DNA from: Actinomycetes bacterium
GTDB lineage: Bacteria > Actinomycetota > Humimicrobiia > Humimicrobiales > Humimicrobiaceae
NCBI GenBank assembly: GCA_030603375.1
Contig: JAUVXY010000001.1
Span: 1 to 33,098, forward strand
Length of the DNA stretch: 33,098 nucleotides
Direction of reading: 5' to 3'
Below the pieces are notes generated by a model. It was not told where the DNA came from. It saw only the letters and a list, made by a program, of their open reading frames with translations, and made no database searches. Positions 16,454-24,971 of the stretch are shown here, piece by piece (within the stretch, counting starts at the first letter, position 1; each line of letters starts with the position of its first letter). The position numbers were made by a program, and so were the translations under genes.

Positions 16454-18646
16454 TTACTCAGAAACGACTTTTAAATCTGATCCAGGATAGGAAATTCTGG
16501 AGTGATATATAGAGATAAGACCTTCAATTAAGGTATTTTTAACTGTGCTTATTTCTTTTATTTTTATATCAGCATCATCCATCTGGCCATCTTTTAGTCT
16601 CTCTTCTACTATATCATTTACCATTTGCTCTATTTTCTTAGGGGTAACATCATCAATTGACCTAACAGCAGCTTCAGTTGAATCAGCAAGCATTAGGATA
16701 GCTGCTTCTTTGCTCTGAGGTTTTTTAGTCGGGTACCTAAAATGTCCTTTTAATCCTTCAGCAGCGCCATTTGATGCTTTAGTGGATTCTATATCTTTTT
16801 GCTTTTTATAAAAATAAGTTATCAGAGAATTTCCATGATGCTGAGAAATAATCTCTATTACTTCCTCAGGAATTTTATTTTTAATTGCTATCTCTATACC
16901 ATCCTTTATGTGATTTGCTATTACATCTCTGCTCATTGATGGATTCAAGCTGTCATGAATATTTTCAATGCCAGTTTGATTTTCATAAAAATATTCAGGC
17001 CTTTTCATCTTTCCAAGATCATGATACAGGGCAGCTACTTTTACAAGAAGTGGATCAGCTCCTATAGCCTTTGCGCTACTTTCAGCTAAATGTCCTACAA
17101 GCAGGCTATGATTATATGTGCCGGGAGCAGAAATTAAAAGTTTCTCTAAGAGCGGTTGATCAGTATGTGAAAGTTCAAGTAATCTCATAGCAGTTACTAT
17201 TCTGAATGTAGATTCAATGAACGGGAGCAGCCCTATTGTCGTAATTGTACATATAATACCATTTAGCACGCCTAACATTGTATACAGGGCTATGGTTTGC
17301 ACTTCCCCACCAATAAGATTTACAATCAAGAACAAAAATCCAAGGATAAGTGCGCTTATAAAACCAGCTTTCATCACTTCTGACCGCTGTGAAACATTTG
17401 ATACCAGGTATGTAGCAAAAATTCCACCAAGCATATAAACAAGCATAACACTGAAATCAAAATCAGTTGCTATTCCAGAAAAAATACTGAGACAAATAGT
17501 CATCATTATGCCTATACGAGAATCAAAGATAATAGTACAGAGCATTGACGCTGCAATTACTGGAAATAGATAATTCCACAGCTCAAGATGAACAGAAGAA
17601 AGAAATGTGAGCAATCTTATTATTGCAGTAAACACAACTATAATTAAAGAATTTAAGAATAATTTTTTTAAATCATTAAAGATTTTTGTGTTAAATTTGT
17701 ACACATAAAATCCAAACAAAAACAAAACTATAAAAACTATAAAAAATATATAAAAAAATCTATACCAGTTGTATTGTCTTTGCAGCAAACCTAATTTTGT
17801 CAATATTTGTATATCATTTTGGCTGACAGCTTCACCTTCGGAAACAATAACTTGTCCCTTTGTAACGCTGACAATATGAGGAGGAGTGTTTTGTTTTGCT
17901 TCTTCTTTAGCATTTTCTGTAGCTGCTGGATCAAATACAGCGGTAGGCTGAATATTTTCTCTAAGAACAGCAGTTACTATCGGTACATACTCATCATCTA
18001 TATCTTTATCATTTTTAATAAGTTCTATGGTTTCATTTTTTACAAAATCTAATTCTGTAGGTCTAATTTCATCCCTCATTACCTGCCTTGCAATCTCCTG
18101 AGTTTTCTCTGCGAGAAAATTATTTTCCTCTATAGGCAGCTCCAGAACAGATGAAATAATTGGCTCTGGATATACATTCCCAAGCATGTTAGACAGATAC
18201 TCAACCCTTTCCTCAAAAGAAATATCATCTTTTTTCTGAACAATCCTGGCCAATGTATAAAAATATTTAATTTGGTAAAGAGCTCCTTCCTCACCGCTTA
18301 ATATATTTACATCATATTTATATACGTCTTCTACTTCAGCCACATTTTTACTTCTATCTTCTTCTGTTTTTTCTATATCCTCAAAATCTACATTTCTGCT
18401 TGCTTTGATTGTACGGGGACTTGCTTTACCAATCTCTACTCCAATATTAGGGGTATAATTATAGGAAAGAATAGTAATTACAAGTGCTGCAGTCAAAACA
18501 AATAAATATAACCTCTGGGCATACTTGCTTCTAAAAGAAAGATATTTACGGAAAAACCCTATGGCCTTTTTATTATTGTTGTTGCCATTTTTGGGCTTTA
18601 TAATTTCTTTAGTCTTATTTATTATTTTTCTATTTCTTGCTACCAT
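16454..18646 (-). CDS. pgpH: PgpH-type 7TM-HD cyclic di-AMP phosphodiesterase
   Basis: The 730-residue membrane protein has a cytoplasmic basic N-terminus and one membrane span (YLFVLTAALVITILSY, about 46-61). A large extracytoplasmic helical 7TMR-HDED domain (about 62-290) includes ASPRTIKASRNVDFED and TKGQVIVSEGE. Seven closely spaced membrane helices follow (about 295-480). The cytoplasmic HD domain has GTYNHSLLVGHLAE, AALYHDLGKMKRPEYF, SQHHG and LADSTEAAVRS. PgpH enzymes hydrolyse c-di-AMP to pApA, controlling potassium and cell-wall homeostasis. Its first 17 bases overlap the end of phoH, so translation is coupled. GGAAG precedes the ATG. No disruption is visible. Confidence 0.96.
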   Translation of the reverse strand: MVARNRKIINKTKEIIKPKNGNNNNKKAIGFFRKYLSFRSKYAQRLYLFVLTAALVITILSYNYTPNIGVEIGKASPRTIKASRNVDFEDIEKTEEDRSKNVAEVEDVYKYDVNILSGEEGALYQIKYFYTLARIVQKKDDISFEERVEYLSNMLGNVYPEPIISSVLELPIEENNFLAEKTQEIARQVMRDEIRPTELDFVKNETIELIKNDKDIDDEYVPIVTAVLRENIQPTAVFDPAATENAKEEAKQNTPPHIVSVTKGQVIVSEGEAVSQNDIQILTKLGLLQRQYNWYRFFYIFFIVFIVLFLFGFYVYKFNTKIFNDLKKLFLNSLIIVVFTAIIRLLTFLSSVHLELWNYLFPVIAASMLCTIIFDSRIGIMMTICLSIFSGIATDFDFSVMLVYMLGGIFATYLVSNVSQRSEVMKAGFISALILGFLFLIVNLIGGEVQTIALYTMLGVLNGIICTITTIGLLPFIESTFRIVTAMRLLELSHTDQPLLEKLLISAPGTYNHSLLVGHLAESSAKAIGADPLLVKVAALYHDLGKMKRPEYFYENQTGIENIHDSLNPSMSRDVIANHIKDGIEIAIKNKIPEEVIEIISQHHGNSLITYFYKKQKDIESTKASNGAAEGLKGHFRYPTKKPQSKEAAILMLADSTEAAVRSIDDVTPKKIEQMVNDIVEERLKDGQMDDADIKIKEISTVKNTLIEGLISIYHSRISYPGSDLKVVSE

Positions 18647-19613
18647 TCTTTAAATCTTCCTCATATGCTTTGTAAGCATTCACTATCTTCTGAACTAATG
18701 TGTGCCTTACAATATCCTTAGAAGTAAGATACACAAATTCTATTCCAGGAACATTCTCCAGTATTTTTCTTACTAAAATAAGCCCTGATTTCTTTTCTAC
18801 TGGTAAATCTACCTGAGTGATATCTCCCGTTACCACAATTTTGGAACCAAATCCTAATCGTGTAAGGAACATCTTCATCTGTTCGGGAGAGGCATTTTGT
18901 GCCTCATCAAGAATAATAAAAGAATCATTCAGGGTGCGCCCTCTCATATAAGCAAGCGGAACCACTTCTATGATGCCCATGTCCATATACTGTTGAAATA
19001 TTTCAATATCTACCATTTCATATAAAGCATCGTAGAGAGGCCTGAGGTAAGGGTTTACTTTATCATAAATGTCACCCGGTAAGTATCCCAGCTTTTCGCC
19101 AGCTTCAACTACCGGCTTCACTAAAACTATTCTCCCAATTTCATTTTTTTCAAGTGCATTTACAGCCATGGCCAGAGCTAAATAAGTCTTCCCGGTACCG
19201 GCAGGGCCTATACTAAATACAATGGTATTTTCTTTAATAGCCTCAACATATTTCTGCTGACCTTCAGTGCGTGGCTTAATTTTTTTACCACTGCTTACTG
19301 TAATAAGATTATTGAATATTTCATGTGGGGTTAATATTGACTTGCTTTCCATAATCCTTATTGAATCATCAATTTTCTGAGCATTTATTTGTTGTCCAAG
19401 ATTAATCTGCAGAGTTAGCTCATTAAGTAATTTTTTTACTTTATTAACATTTTTGCTTTTACCTGCTACTTCGATATCATTGCCTAATACAAAAACTTCT
19501 ACATTATATTCTTTTTCTATCAGCCTGATCAGCTTATCTCTATCTCCAAGTAATTCTGCAATTGAATGGCCCCCCACAAAATCAAGGGTGAATTTTTGTT
19601 TGGTAATAGACAA
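18630..19613 (-). CDS. phoH: PhoH family ATPase
   Basis: The 327-residue PhoH-like P-loop protein has an N-terminal KH-like part (about 1-100) and then the helicase-type ATPase domain. Walker A is GPAGTGKTYLALAMAV (about 137-152), Walker B is FIILDEAQNASPEQMKMFL, and sensor region VVTGDITQVDLP follows. PhoH proteins are linked to RNA metabolism and often neighbour ybeY. The start is TTG (19611-19613), chosen for GAGGAG 8 bases upstream and no ATG nearby. It lies between the HIT gene (72 bases upstream) and pgpH (overlap of 17 bases). Confidence 0.95.
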   Translation of the reverse strand: MSITKQKFTLDFVGGHSIAELLGDRDKLIRLIEKEYNVEVFVLGNDIEVAGKSKNVNKVKKLLNELTLQINLGQQINAQKIDDSIRIMESKSILTPHEIFNNLITVSSGKKIKPRTEGQQKYVEAIKENTIVFSIGPAGTGKTYLALAMAVNALEKNEIGRIVLVKPVVEAGEKLGYLPGDIYDKVNPYLRPLYDALYEMVDIEIFQQYMDMGIIEVVPLAYMRGRTLNDSFIILDEAQNASPEQMKMFLTRLGFGSKIVVTGDITQVDLPVEKKSGLILVRKILENVPGIEFVYLTSKDIVRHTLVQKIVNAYKAYEEDLKNGSKK

Positions 19614-19685
19614 AATTTACACTCCTCTTAAAAATTACACTTAACCGGCTATTTTACATAACAGCTAAATTTATTTTTATCATCC

Positions 19686-20030
19686 TTAGCCGGGAGGCCA
19701 TCCAAATTTTCTTTTGCCCATGATATGAAAATGTAAGTGCTCCACACTCTGACCTGCGCCGATTCCTGTATTTGTCACTATCCTAAATCCATCTTTACTC
19801 AGCTCATAATTTTTAGCTATCTTTACAACCATGTCCATCATCTCTTTAATCGTATCATAACCAAGCTCTTCTATTTCCATGATAGACTTTACGTGTTTTT
19901 TAGGGACCATTAGAAAATGAACTGGCGCTTTTGGATTTATATCCTTGAATACAAGAACATTATCAGTCTCATAAACAATACTGCTATCTATTTCCTTATT
20001 TATAATTTTACAAAAAAGACAATTTTCCAT
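19686..20030 (-). CDS. HIT family (histidine triad) nucleotide hydrolase, HinT-like
   Basis: The 114-residue protein begins ENCLFCKIINKEIDSSIVYE, including the CxxC zinc-like pair typical of bacterial HinT proteins. It ends with the triad HLHFHIMG (H-phi-H-phi-H-phi, about 97-102) and a C-terminal RKFGWPPG. Members hydrolyse phosphoramidate-linked AMP such as aminoacyl-adenylates and AMP-NH2. The length is typical. It sits 60 bases after mtaB and just before phoH, an order also seen in actinobacteria. GTGAGG lies before the ATG. Confidence 0.95.
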   Translation of the reverse strand: MENCLFCKIINKEIDSSIVYETDNVLVFKDINPKAPVHFLMVPKKHVKSIMEIEELGYDTIKEMMDMVVKIAKNYELSKDGFRIVTNTGIGAGQSVEHLHFHIMGKRKFGWPPG

Positions 20031-20090
20031 AATATTACTGCCTCACAAATATATATATTTTACCACCAAACCGCAAATTATACTCTATTT

Positions 20091-21464
20091 TTAGATTTTT
20101 ACAACAAATGCGCAGGTGCCCGCATCCCTCCAGGTTTTGTGCATCTTCCCAATTAACCCATCCTCATATACTGATTCTATTTTAACTTCAACCAATTTTC
20201 CCTTCTTTAAAATTTCAGCATTACTGCAATCTAATGGGAAATAAACTTTAACATAATTCTCAGAGGTCCCGGCTGCAATCCTTTTCTCCTTATCCACTTT
20301 TTCTGTAACTACCTTAAAAAATTTACCGACACCATTTCTTATGTAATCATTTCTTAGCTTGCTGCCAATCTCTCTTAAAAACTTGCTCCTTTCAGATTTA
20401 ACACTTTCTGCCACCTGTCCCCCCATACTGTAAGCTTCTGTATGCATCCTCCTGGAATATTTGAAGACATGCAGCTTACTGAAAGAAACTTTTTTTATCA
20501 AGTCCACAGTCTGTATAAAATCTTCTTCACTCTCATGAGGAAACCCAACGATAACATCGGTCGTTATCGCTATATCCGGAACAGACTTTTTAATGGATTC
20601 CACCATATTTAAAAAATAGCCGCTACTGTAAGGTCTTTTCATAAGTTCTAAGATCTTATCGCTCCCGCTTTGAAGAGGTATGTGAAGATGAGGCGCAATT
20701 CTACCACTTTCTCTAATTAAATCAGTAATCCTGCTGTCAACTTCACTTATTTCGATGGAACCCAATCTTATTCTTTTTATACTTGAAGACTCTATAATTT
20801 TTTCAAGCAAATCTGCCAAATCACTGGCATTTCTGTCACCACTGCAAGTCTCTGCATTAATATCTGCAGCATACTTTCCAATATGAATTCCTGTAAGCAC
20901 GACTTCATCAAAACCTGCTGCAGCTAAATTTCTAATTTGTGCCAAAACTAGCTCATCAGGTGTACTCCTGTAGCCTCCCCTCACTTTGGGGATTATGCAG
21001 TAACTGCAATTCTGTTCACACCCATCCTGAATTTTTACCAGTGCTCTGCTATGAACTAAGTTTTGGAATTTCTTATTCCCAGAACTTGCAGCCAAACCAG
21101 TTTTTGCATTCCACCTTCTGCGTGCTAACTCCTCAAGCACAGAAGGAATGCTGTATTTGTCCTTATTTTTTACAATGCAGTCAACTCCGCTGTCCAGCAA
21201 AAACTTCTCGTTAAAAACAGCATAGCATCCAGTCACAATCACCGTGCTTAAAGGAGAATTTGATTTTATTCTCCTTACAATCTGTCTTACTTTCCTATCA
21301 CTTTGGGAAGTTACCGTACAGGTATTAATAATACAAAAATCAGGGCCATCGCTATACTTTACAAGCTTAAATCCCCTGTCCGATAATTCTTTTATAATAT
21401 AATCTGATTCACTTAGATTGGTTTTGCATCCGAGCGTGTTTATTGAAAATTTTATATCAATCAT
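20091..21464 (-). CDS. mtaB: tRNA (N6-threonylcarbamoyladenosine-37) methylthiotransferase MtaB
   Basis: The 457-residue radical-SAM methylthiotransferase converts t6A37 to ms2t6A37 in tRNAs reading ANN codons. The N-terminal UPF0004 domain has three cysteines for the auxiliary cluster (LGCKTN near 14, NTCTVTSQSDRKVRQ near 50, VTGCYA near 81). The radical SAM motif CEQNCSYCIIPKVRGG (about 149-164) supplies CxxxCxxC, and a C-terminal TRAM-like domain (about 380-445) follows. The order C-K-T-N and S-Q-S-D-R-K fits MtaB rather than MiaB. The start overlaps the rsmE stop as ATGA, so translation is coupled. Confidence 0.95.
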   Translation of the reverse strand: MIDIKFSINTLGCKTNLSESDYIIKELSDRGFKLVKYSDGPDFCIINTCTVTSQSDRKVRQIVRRIKSNSPLSTVIVTGCYAVFNEKFLLDSGVDCIVKNKDKYSIPSVLEELARRRWNAKTGLAASSGNKKFQNLVHSRALVKIQDGCEQNCSYCIIPKVRGGYRSTPDELVLAQIRNLAAAGFDEVVLTGIHIGKYAADINAETCSGDRNASDLADLLEKIIESSSIKRIRLGSIEISEVDSRITDLIRESGRIAPHLHIPLQSGSDKILELMKRPYSSGYFLNMVESIKKSVPDIAITTDVIVGFPHESEEDFIQTVDLIKKVSFSKLHVFKYSRRMHTEAYSMGGQVAESVKSERSKFLREIGSKLRNDYIRNGVGKFFKVVTEKVDKEKRIAAGTSENYVKVYFPLDCSNAEILKKGKLVEVKIESVYEDGLIGKMHKTWRDAGTCAFVVKI

Positions 21465-22222
21465 TTTTTGCTTTTATTACCCAAAATATAATCTACTATA
21501 GATAAAAAATAAACTGAGGCAGTTTCTGATCTTAATATTTTCTTGCCAAAATTTACTGCAATAGCTCCGCTTTTTTTAAAAAACGATACTTCTTTTTCTT
21601 CAAAACCACCTTCTGGACCTATTATGTACCCGATACTTTTAGCACTACTTATTTTGCTGCCAGTACTGCCCAATATGTCAGGATAATTTATTTCCTTGTT
21701 TTTTACCCTGTCATAAACCTCATATGGAATATAGAAAACATCAAATTCCGGTGCTTCAACATTGTAAATATTTACAGAGGGAGATATTTTACATATAAAA
21801 TCCCTCTTACACTGTTTTGATGACTCTTCAGCAATTTTTTGCCATCGCTTAATTTTATTTTCTATCTTTTTATTATTTACTATAACCCTGCTGCTGAAAA
21901 CCGGGACAATTCTATCAATACCTATCTCAACTGTTTTCTGGATTGCAATCTCCATGGCATTCTTCTTAAGGATGCACTGAAACAAAACTATTTGCGGTAG
22001 TATCCTAAAAATTTTTATTCTTTCTCTAATTAGTAGCGTAACTTTAGATCTGTTCACACCTGTGACTTCGGTTCTATACCTATACTTATTATTATCTGAT
22101 ACCTCTACGCGGTCACCTTTTCTTATCCTTAGAACATTTATCAGATGATTTAATTCTTCTTTAACTATTATCTCGTTTCCGGTAACACCGTCTTTTTTTA
22201 TAAAAAAATAAGGATAACTCAT
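21461..22222 (-). CDS. rsmE: 16S rRNA (uracil-1498-N3) methyltransferase RsmE
   Basis: The 253-residue SPOUT methyltransferase has an N-terminal PUA-like domain (HLINVLRIRKGDRVEV) and a C-terminal knotted domain. The knotted domain has KNAMEIAIQKTVEIGIDRIVPV, ESSKQCKRDF, and the SAM-binding IGYIIGPEGGFEEKEV and ILRSETASVYFLSIV. It methylates U1498 of 16S rRNA in the assembled 30S subunit. The stop is TGA, overlapping the mtaB start. It lies 156 bases after dnaJ. No prmA gene intervenes, though in many bacteria it sits between dnaJ and rsmE. No strong Shine-Dalgarno sequence is visible. Confidence 0.95.
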   Translation of the reverse strand: MSYPYFFIKKDGVTGNEIIVKEELNHLINVLRIRKGDRVEVSDNNKYRYRTEVTGVNRSKVTLLIRERIKIFRILPQIVLFQCILKKNAMEIAIQKTVEIGIDRIVPVFSSRVIVNNKKIENKIKRWQKIAEESSKQCKRDFICKISPSVNIYNVEAPEFDVFYIPYEVYDRVKNKEINYPDILGSTGSKISSAKSIGYIIGPEGGFEEKEVSFFKKSGAIAVNFGKKILRSETASVYFLSIVDYILGNKSKK

Positions 22223-22347
22223 TTTGCTTATATATATTTACTACCTGTGTTTTTAAATAAATTATTAATAAGAAAAAAGATGGTCAAACTTTTGTAATAG
22301 GATTATTCAGTTTGCTAAAAATTAATTAGACTTAAAATAAAATTCCA

Positions 22348-22363
22348 GCAAATAAGAATTTGC
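22348..22363 (-). terminator. Small hairpin in dnaJ-rsmE spacer
   Basis: Arms GCAAAT and ATTTGC surround a 4-base loop. On the minus strand, a T-rich stretch (GGAATTTTATTTT) follows a few bases later. It is a weak intrinsic-terminator candidate 15 bases after dnaJ. The rest of 22223-22378 shows nothing. Confidence 0.35.
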
Positions 22364-22378
22364 CAATGGAACGAGCTG

Positions 22379-23518
22379 CTATTTTTTAAAAGCATTCTTA
22401 ACATTTGAAAAGAAACTGCTGGCTGCATCGCCCGTTATTTCTTCTCTTCCCTCAGCAAATCTTTTTAGAAGTTCTACTTCTTCATGAGTAAGTTTTGTTG
22501 GAATTTTTACATTTACGCCTATGATGTGATCTCCTCTTCTGTATCCATTAAGGTGCACCATGCCTCTGGATCTGAGAATTATTTTTGTCCCAGGCTGGGT
22601 CCCGGGTTTTATTATTATTTCCTCTTCACCATCAAGCGTGTCTGCCACAAGCTTGCAGCCAAGTGCAGCCTGGGCAAATGATATATCAACACTGGATATA
22701 ACGTCATCCCCAACTCTTTTAAAGCCATGGAGAGCATTTACTCTTACAGTAATAAAAAGATCTCCGCTAGTAGACCTTATTCCGCCACTATTTCCTTTTC
22801 CTACAACTCTAAGCCTGTCTCCATCATGAATACCAGCAGGAATATCTACTTTTACTTTTTTCATTTTTCTATAATAACCATTCCCTCCACATTTTTTGCA
22901 TGGATCTTTTATTATTTTTCCTGTCCCCTGGCAATTTTTGCATGTAGATGTTGTTATTATGTTGCCAATAAAAGTTTGCCTTGTGCTTCTTACCTGCCCT
23001 GTGCCCCTGCATACGCTGCAAGTTTCAGTTCCCTTCTCATCTGCGCTTCCTTTGCCGCTGCAAACTTCACATATATCATTTGCAAGATATTCTACCTCTT
23101 TCTTTACACCAAATGCAGATTCTTTAAAAGTGCACGTAACATCAATATTAATATCTGAGCCCCTGCTTTGTCTTCCGCTCCTGTGCCTTGCAGAGAAACC
23201 TCCGCCAAAACTGCTCCCAAAAAATGCATCAAACACATCGCCAAAGCCAAACTCAGAAAATACACTATTTGGATCAAAATTTTCAAATAAATTCCTGCTG
23301 AACCCAAATTGATCATACTGCCTTCTTTTTTCTTCGTTGCTCAAAACAGCATAAGCCTCAGAAATTTCCTTGAATTTTTCTTCTGACCCTTTATCGCCAT
23401 TATTCACATCAGGATGATACTTCCGAGCCAGTTTCCTATATGTTTTTTTTATCTCACTTAGACTGCTGTCCCTTGAAACTCCCAAAACTTCATAATAATC
23501 TCTTTTACCAGAAGCCAA
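22379..23518 (-). CDS. dnaJ: Chaperone DnaJ
   Basis: The 379-residue full-length type I Hsp40 stimulates DnaK and binds unfolded clients. The J domain has YRKLARKYHPDVN with the HPD motif (about 30-42). A G/F-rich segment (about 75-115) follows. The zinc domain has four CxxCxGxG repeats (CEVCSGKG, CSVCRGTG, CKNCQGTG, CKKCGGNG; about 145-220). The client-binding C-terminal domains contain VDIPAGIHDGDRLRV. I place the start at TTG 23516-23518, which gives (M)ASGKRDYYEVLGV and has GAGGTGA 5 bases upstream; a GTG three codons earlier lies inside that signal. It directly follows hrcA with no grpE or dnaK between. Confidence 0.97.
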   Translation of the reverse strand: MASGKRDYYEVLGVSRDSSLSEIKKTYRKLARKYHPDVNNGDKGSEEKFKEISEAYAVLSNEEKRRQYDQFGFSRNLFENFDPNSVFSEFGFGDVFDAFFGSSFGGGFSARHRSGRQSRGSDINIDVTCTFKESAFGVKKEVEYLANDICEVCSGKGSADEKGTETCSVCRGTGQVRSTRQTFIGNIITTSTCKNCQGTGKIIKDPCKKCGGNGYYRKMKKVKVDIPAGIHDGDRLRVVGKGNSGGIRSTSGDLFITVRVNALHGFKRVGDDVISSVDISFAQAALGCKLVADTLDGEEEIIIKPGTQPGTKIILRSRGMVHLNGYRRGDHIIGVNVKIPTKLTHEEVELLKRFAEGREEITGDAASSFFSNVKNAFKK

Positions 23519-23616
23519 TATAATCACCTCAAAAAAATAAAACTAAAAAATATATAACAAAATTCAAGAAATAATAGCTTATTTTGATTAATTTTTCCAG
23601 TCCTGCCTTTAAACTT

Positions 23617-24657
23617 TTATTCCCTGGAACTTAAAATGCCAGACAGGTCTCTACTAAAAATACTCAAAATATTTATAACCTTATTGTAATCCATCCTCTT
23701 GGGACCTAAAATACCTATGGTACCGGTAGAATCACTGCAGACCTTGTATCTGGATGCAACCAGGCTCAGGCCATCTGTTCCCTCTTCTGATATCTCAGAT
23801 CCAATTTTTACTGTAACCTCTTTTTCCCGGGAGAGATTCATAAATAATCTCATAAGCAAATATTCATTTCTAATTACACTTAAGACACCGTGAATCTTTT
23901 TTAAATCTATAAACTCTGGCTGCTGCAAAACTTCATAAGCTCCATAAATAAAAAACCTGTTATATGCAAAACTGTCCTCTTCCCAGTTTTTTATCAATCT
24001 TATTACCTTATTTATCAGCAGTACTAAATAAGCATCGTTTTCTGGAATCTTAACGCTGCCTGCATCGATGTCTTTTATGTTTTTTTCTCTAAGCTGCAAG
24101 TTTAATATATTTGCCACTCTTTGCAGGTCTAAATTATTATAATTGCTGCCTGCAGCGAATTTCTTTTTGCAAACTCTTCCCGTATCTGTAATCAAAATTA
24201 AAAGCAAATTATCTTCCTGAAATTTCAACAGCTCAATATGCCTTAATTTACTCTGATAAATAGTAGGTGCTACTATCATGGACAAGTAATTTGTAACCCT
24301 TGAAAGCAACTCAGAAGCTTTCTGAAAGATAGCCTCTATCTCCATGCTCTCGTTTACAACTAATTTAATAGATGGAATATCTTTTTTAGCTTTAATGCTG
24401 AGGTTTAACTTTCTATGAGCAAGATTGTCAACATAATACCTATAGCCTTTGTCTGTTGGCACTTTACCGGCAGAAGTATGAGGATGAGCCAAATAGCCCA
24501 GCTCTTCAAGATCCGCCATTTCTTTTCTAATTGTGGCAGAACTTAATTCTAAATCTAAATTTTTAGAAACTTCTTGTGAAGAAACAGGCTCCGCTTTTTC
24601 TATAAATTTTATGACTACTCTATTTAATATTTTCCTTTTTCTTTCCACAAGTTCCAT
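23617..24657 (-). CDS. hrcA: Heat-inducible transcription repressor HrcA
   Basis: The 346-residue repressor of class I heat-shock operons has an N-terminal winged helix (PVSSQEVSKNLDLELSSATI, KEMADLEELGYLAHPHTSAG, about 22-65). The second segment is the HrcA signature, followed by KVPTDKGYRYYVD. The C-terminal domain has GAYEVLQQPEF and a dimerisation part ending ILGPKRMDY. ATG 24655-24657 is preferred because GGAG lies 6 bases upstream; a GTG five codons earlier is possible. HrcA normally binds the CIRCE operator, but I see none in the upstream 160 bases. A different inverted repeat lies there (24723-24744). It is divergent from the thiamine operon. Confidence 0.96.
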   Translation of the reverse strand: MELVERKRKILNRVVIKFIEKAEPVSSQEVSKNLDLELSSATIRKEMADLEELGYLAHPHTSAGKVPTDKGYRYYVDNLAHRKLNLSIKAKKDIPSIKLVVNESMEIEAIFQKASELLSRVTNYLSMIVAPTIYQSKLRHIELLKFQEDNLLLILITDTGRVCKKKFAAGSNYNNLDLQRVANILNLQLREKNIKDIDAGSVKIPENDAYLVLLINKVIRLIKNWEEDSFAYNRFFIYGAYEVLQQPEFIDLKKIHGVLSVIRNEYLLMRLFMNLSREKEVTVKIGSEISEEGTDGLSLVASRYKVCSDSTGTIGILGPKRMDYNKVINILSIFSRDLSGILSSRE

Positions 24658-24722
24658 ATCTTTCTCCACCAACCCTTACTTGACAACTTATTTTTACCAT
24701 GTTACTATGCTTTAGTACTTTT

Positions 24723-24744
24723 TGCCTAATATAAATTTTAGGCA
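24723..24744. promoter_or_regulatory. Inverted repeat between divergent hrcA and thiN
   Basis: TGCCTAA and TTAGGCA form perfect 7-bp arms around an 8-base AT spacer, about 65 bases before the hrcA ATG. The sequence is unlike CIRCE (TTAGCACTC-N9-GAGTGCTAA). It may be an operator for hrcA itself. On the plus strand it lies just upstream of a possible thiamine-operon promoter (TTGCAT at 24755-24760, TTATAG at 24778-24783, spacer 17). Confidence 0.4.
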
Positions 24745-24815
24745 GTAAAGTTATTTGCATAAAAATTCTCCTATATATTATAGAAGAATTTCTTTGAAAA
24801 TTAAATACTAACAAA

Positions 24816-24903
24816 AACTTAGGGGAGCTCATCAAGCTGAGAGGACAGCAATACCATCTGTCGACCCTTTGAACCTGGCCTAGGTAATTCTAGTGTAGGA
24901 AAA
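24816..24903 (+). ncRNA. TPP riboswitch (THI element)
   Basis: The hallmark sequences of the thiamine pyrophosphate aptamer occur in order: GGGGAGC at 24822-24828, GCTGAGA at 24836-24842, ACCCTTTGAACCTG around 24864-24877, GGTAAT at 24883-24888 and GTGTAGGAA near 24893-24901. It precedes a terminator hairpin and the thiamine cluster, so TPP binding is expected to cause early transcription stop. The 3' strand of the aptamer (TAGTGTAG) resembles the complement of the terminator's left arm (CTACTA), giving a plausible antiterminator in the free state. Confidence 0.97.
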
Positions 24904-24918
24904 ATTATTGATACTATG

Positions 24919-24960
24919 AAAACTACTAATCATTACCCTGGTTGGTAGTTTTTTATTTTT
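24919..24960 (+). terminator. Intrinsic terminator of the TPP riboswitch
   Basis: An 11-bp stem forms between AAAACTACTAA (24919-24929) and TTGGTAGTTTT (24942-24952), with one G-U pair, and a T-rich run follows to 24960. It ends directly before the thiN ribosome-binding site (AGGAGAGG), so it can switch off the whole cluster. Confidence 0.9.
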
Positions 24961-24971
24961 AGGAGAGGTAT

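Noticed and set aside
24658..24815. CIRCE operator before hrcA
   Set aside because: No TTAGCACTC/GAGTGCTAA-like pair is present; the only palindrome (24723-24744) has a different sequence and spacing.
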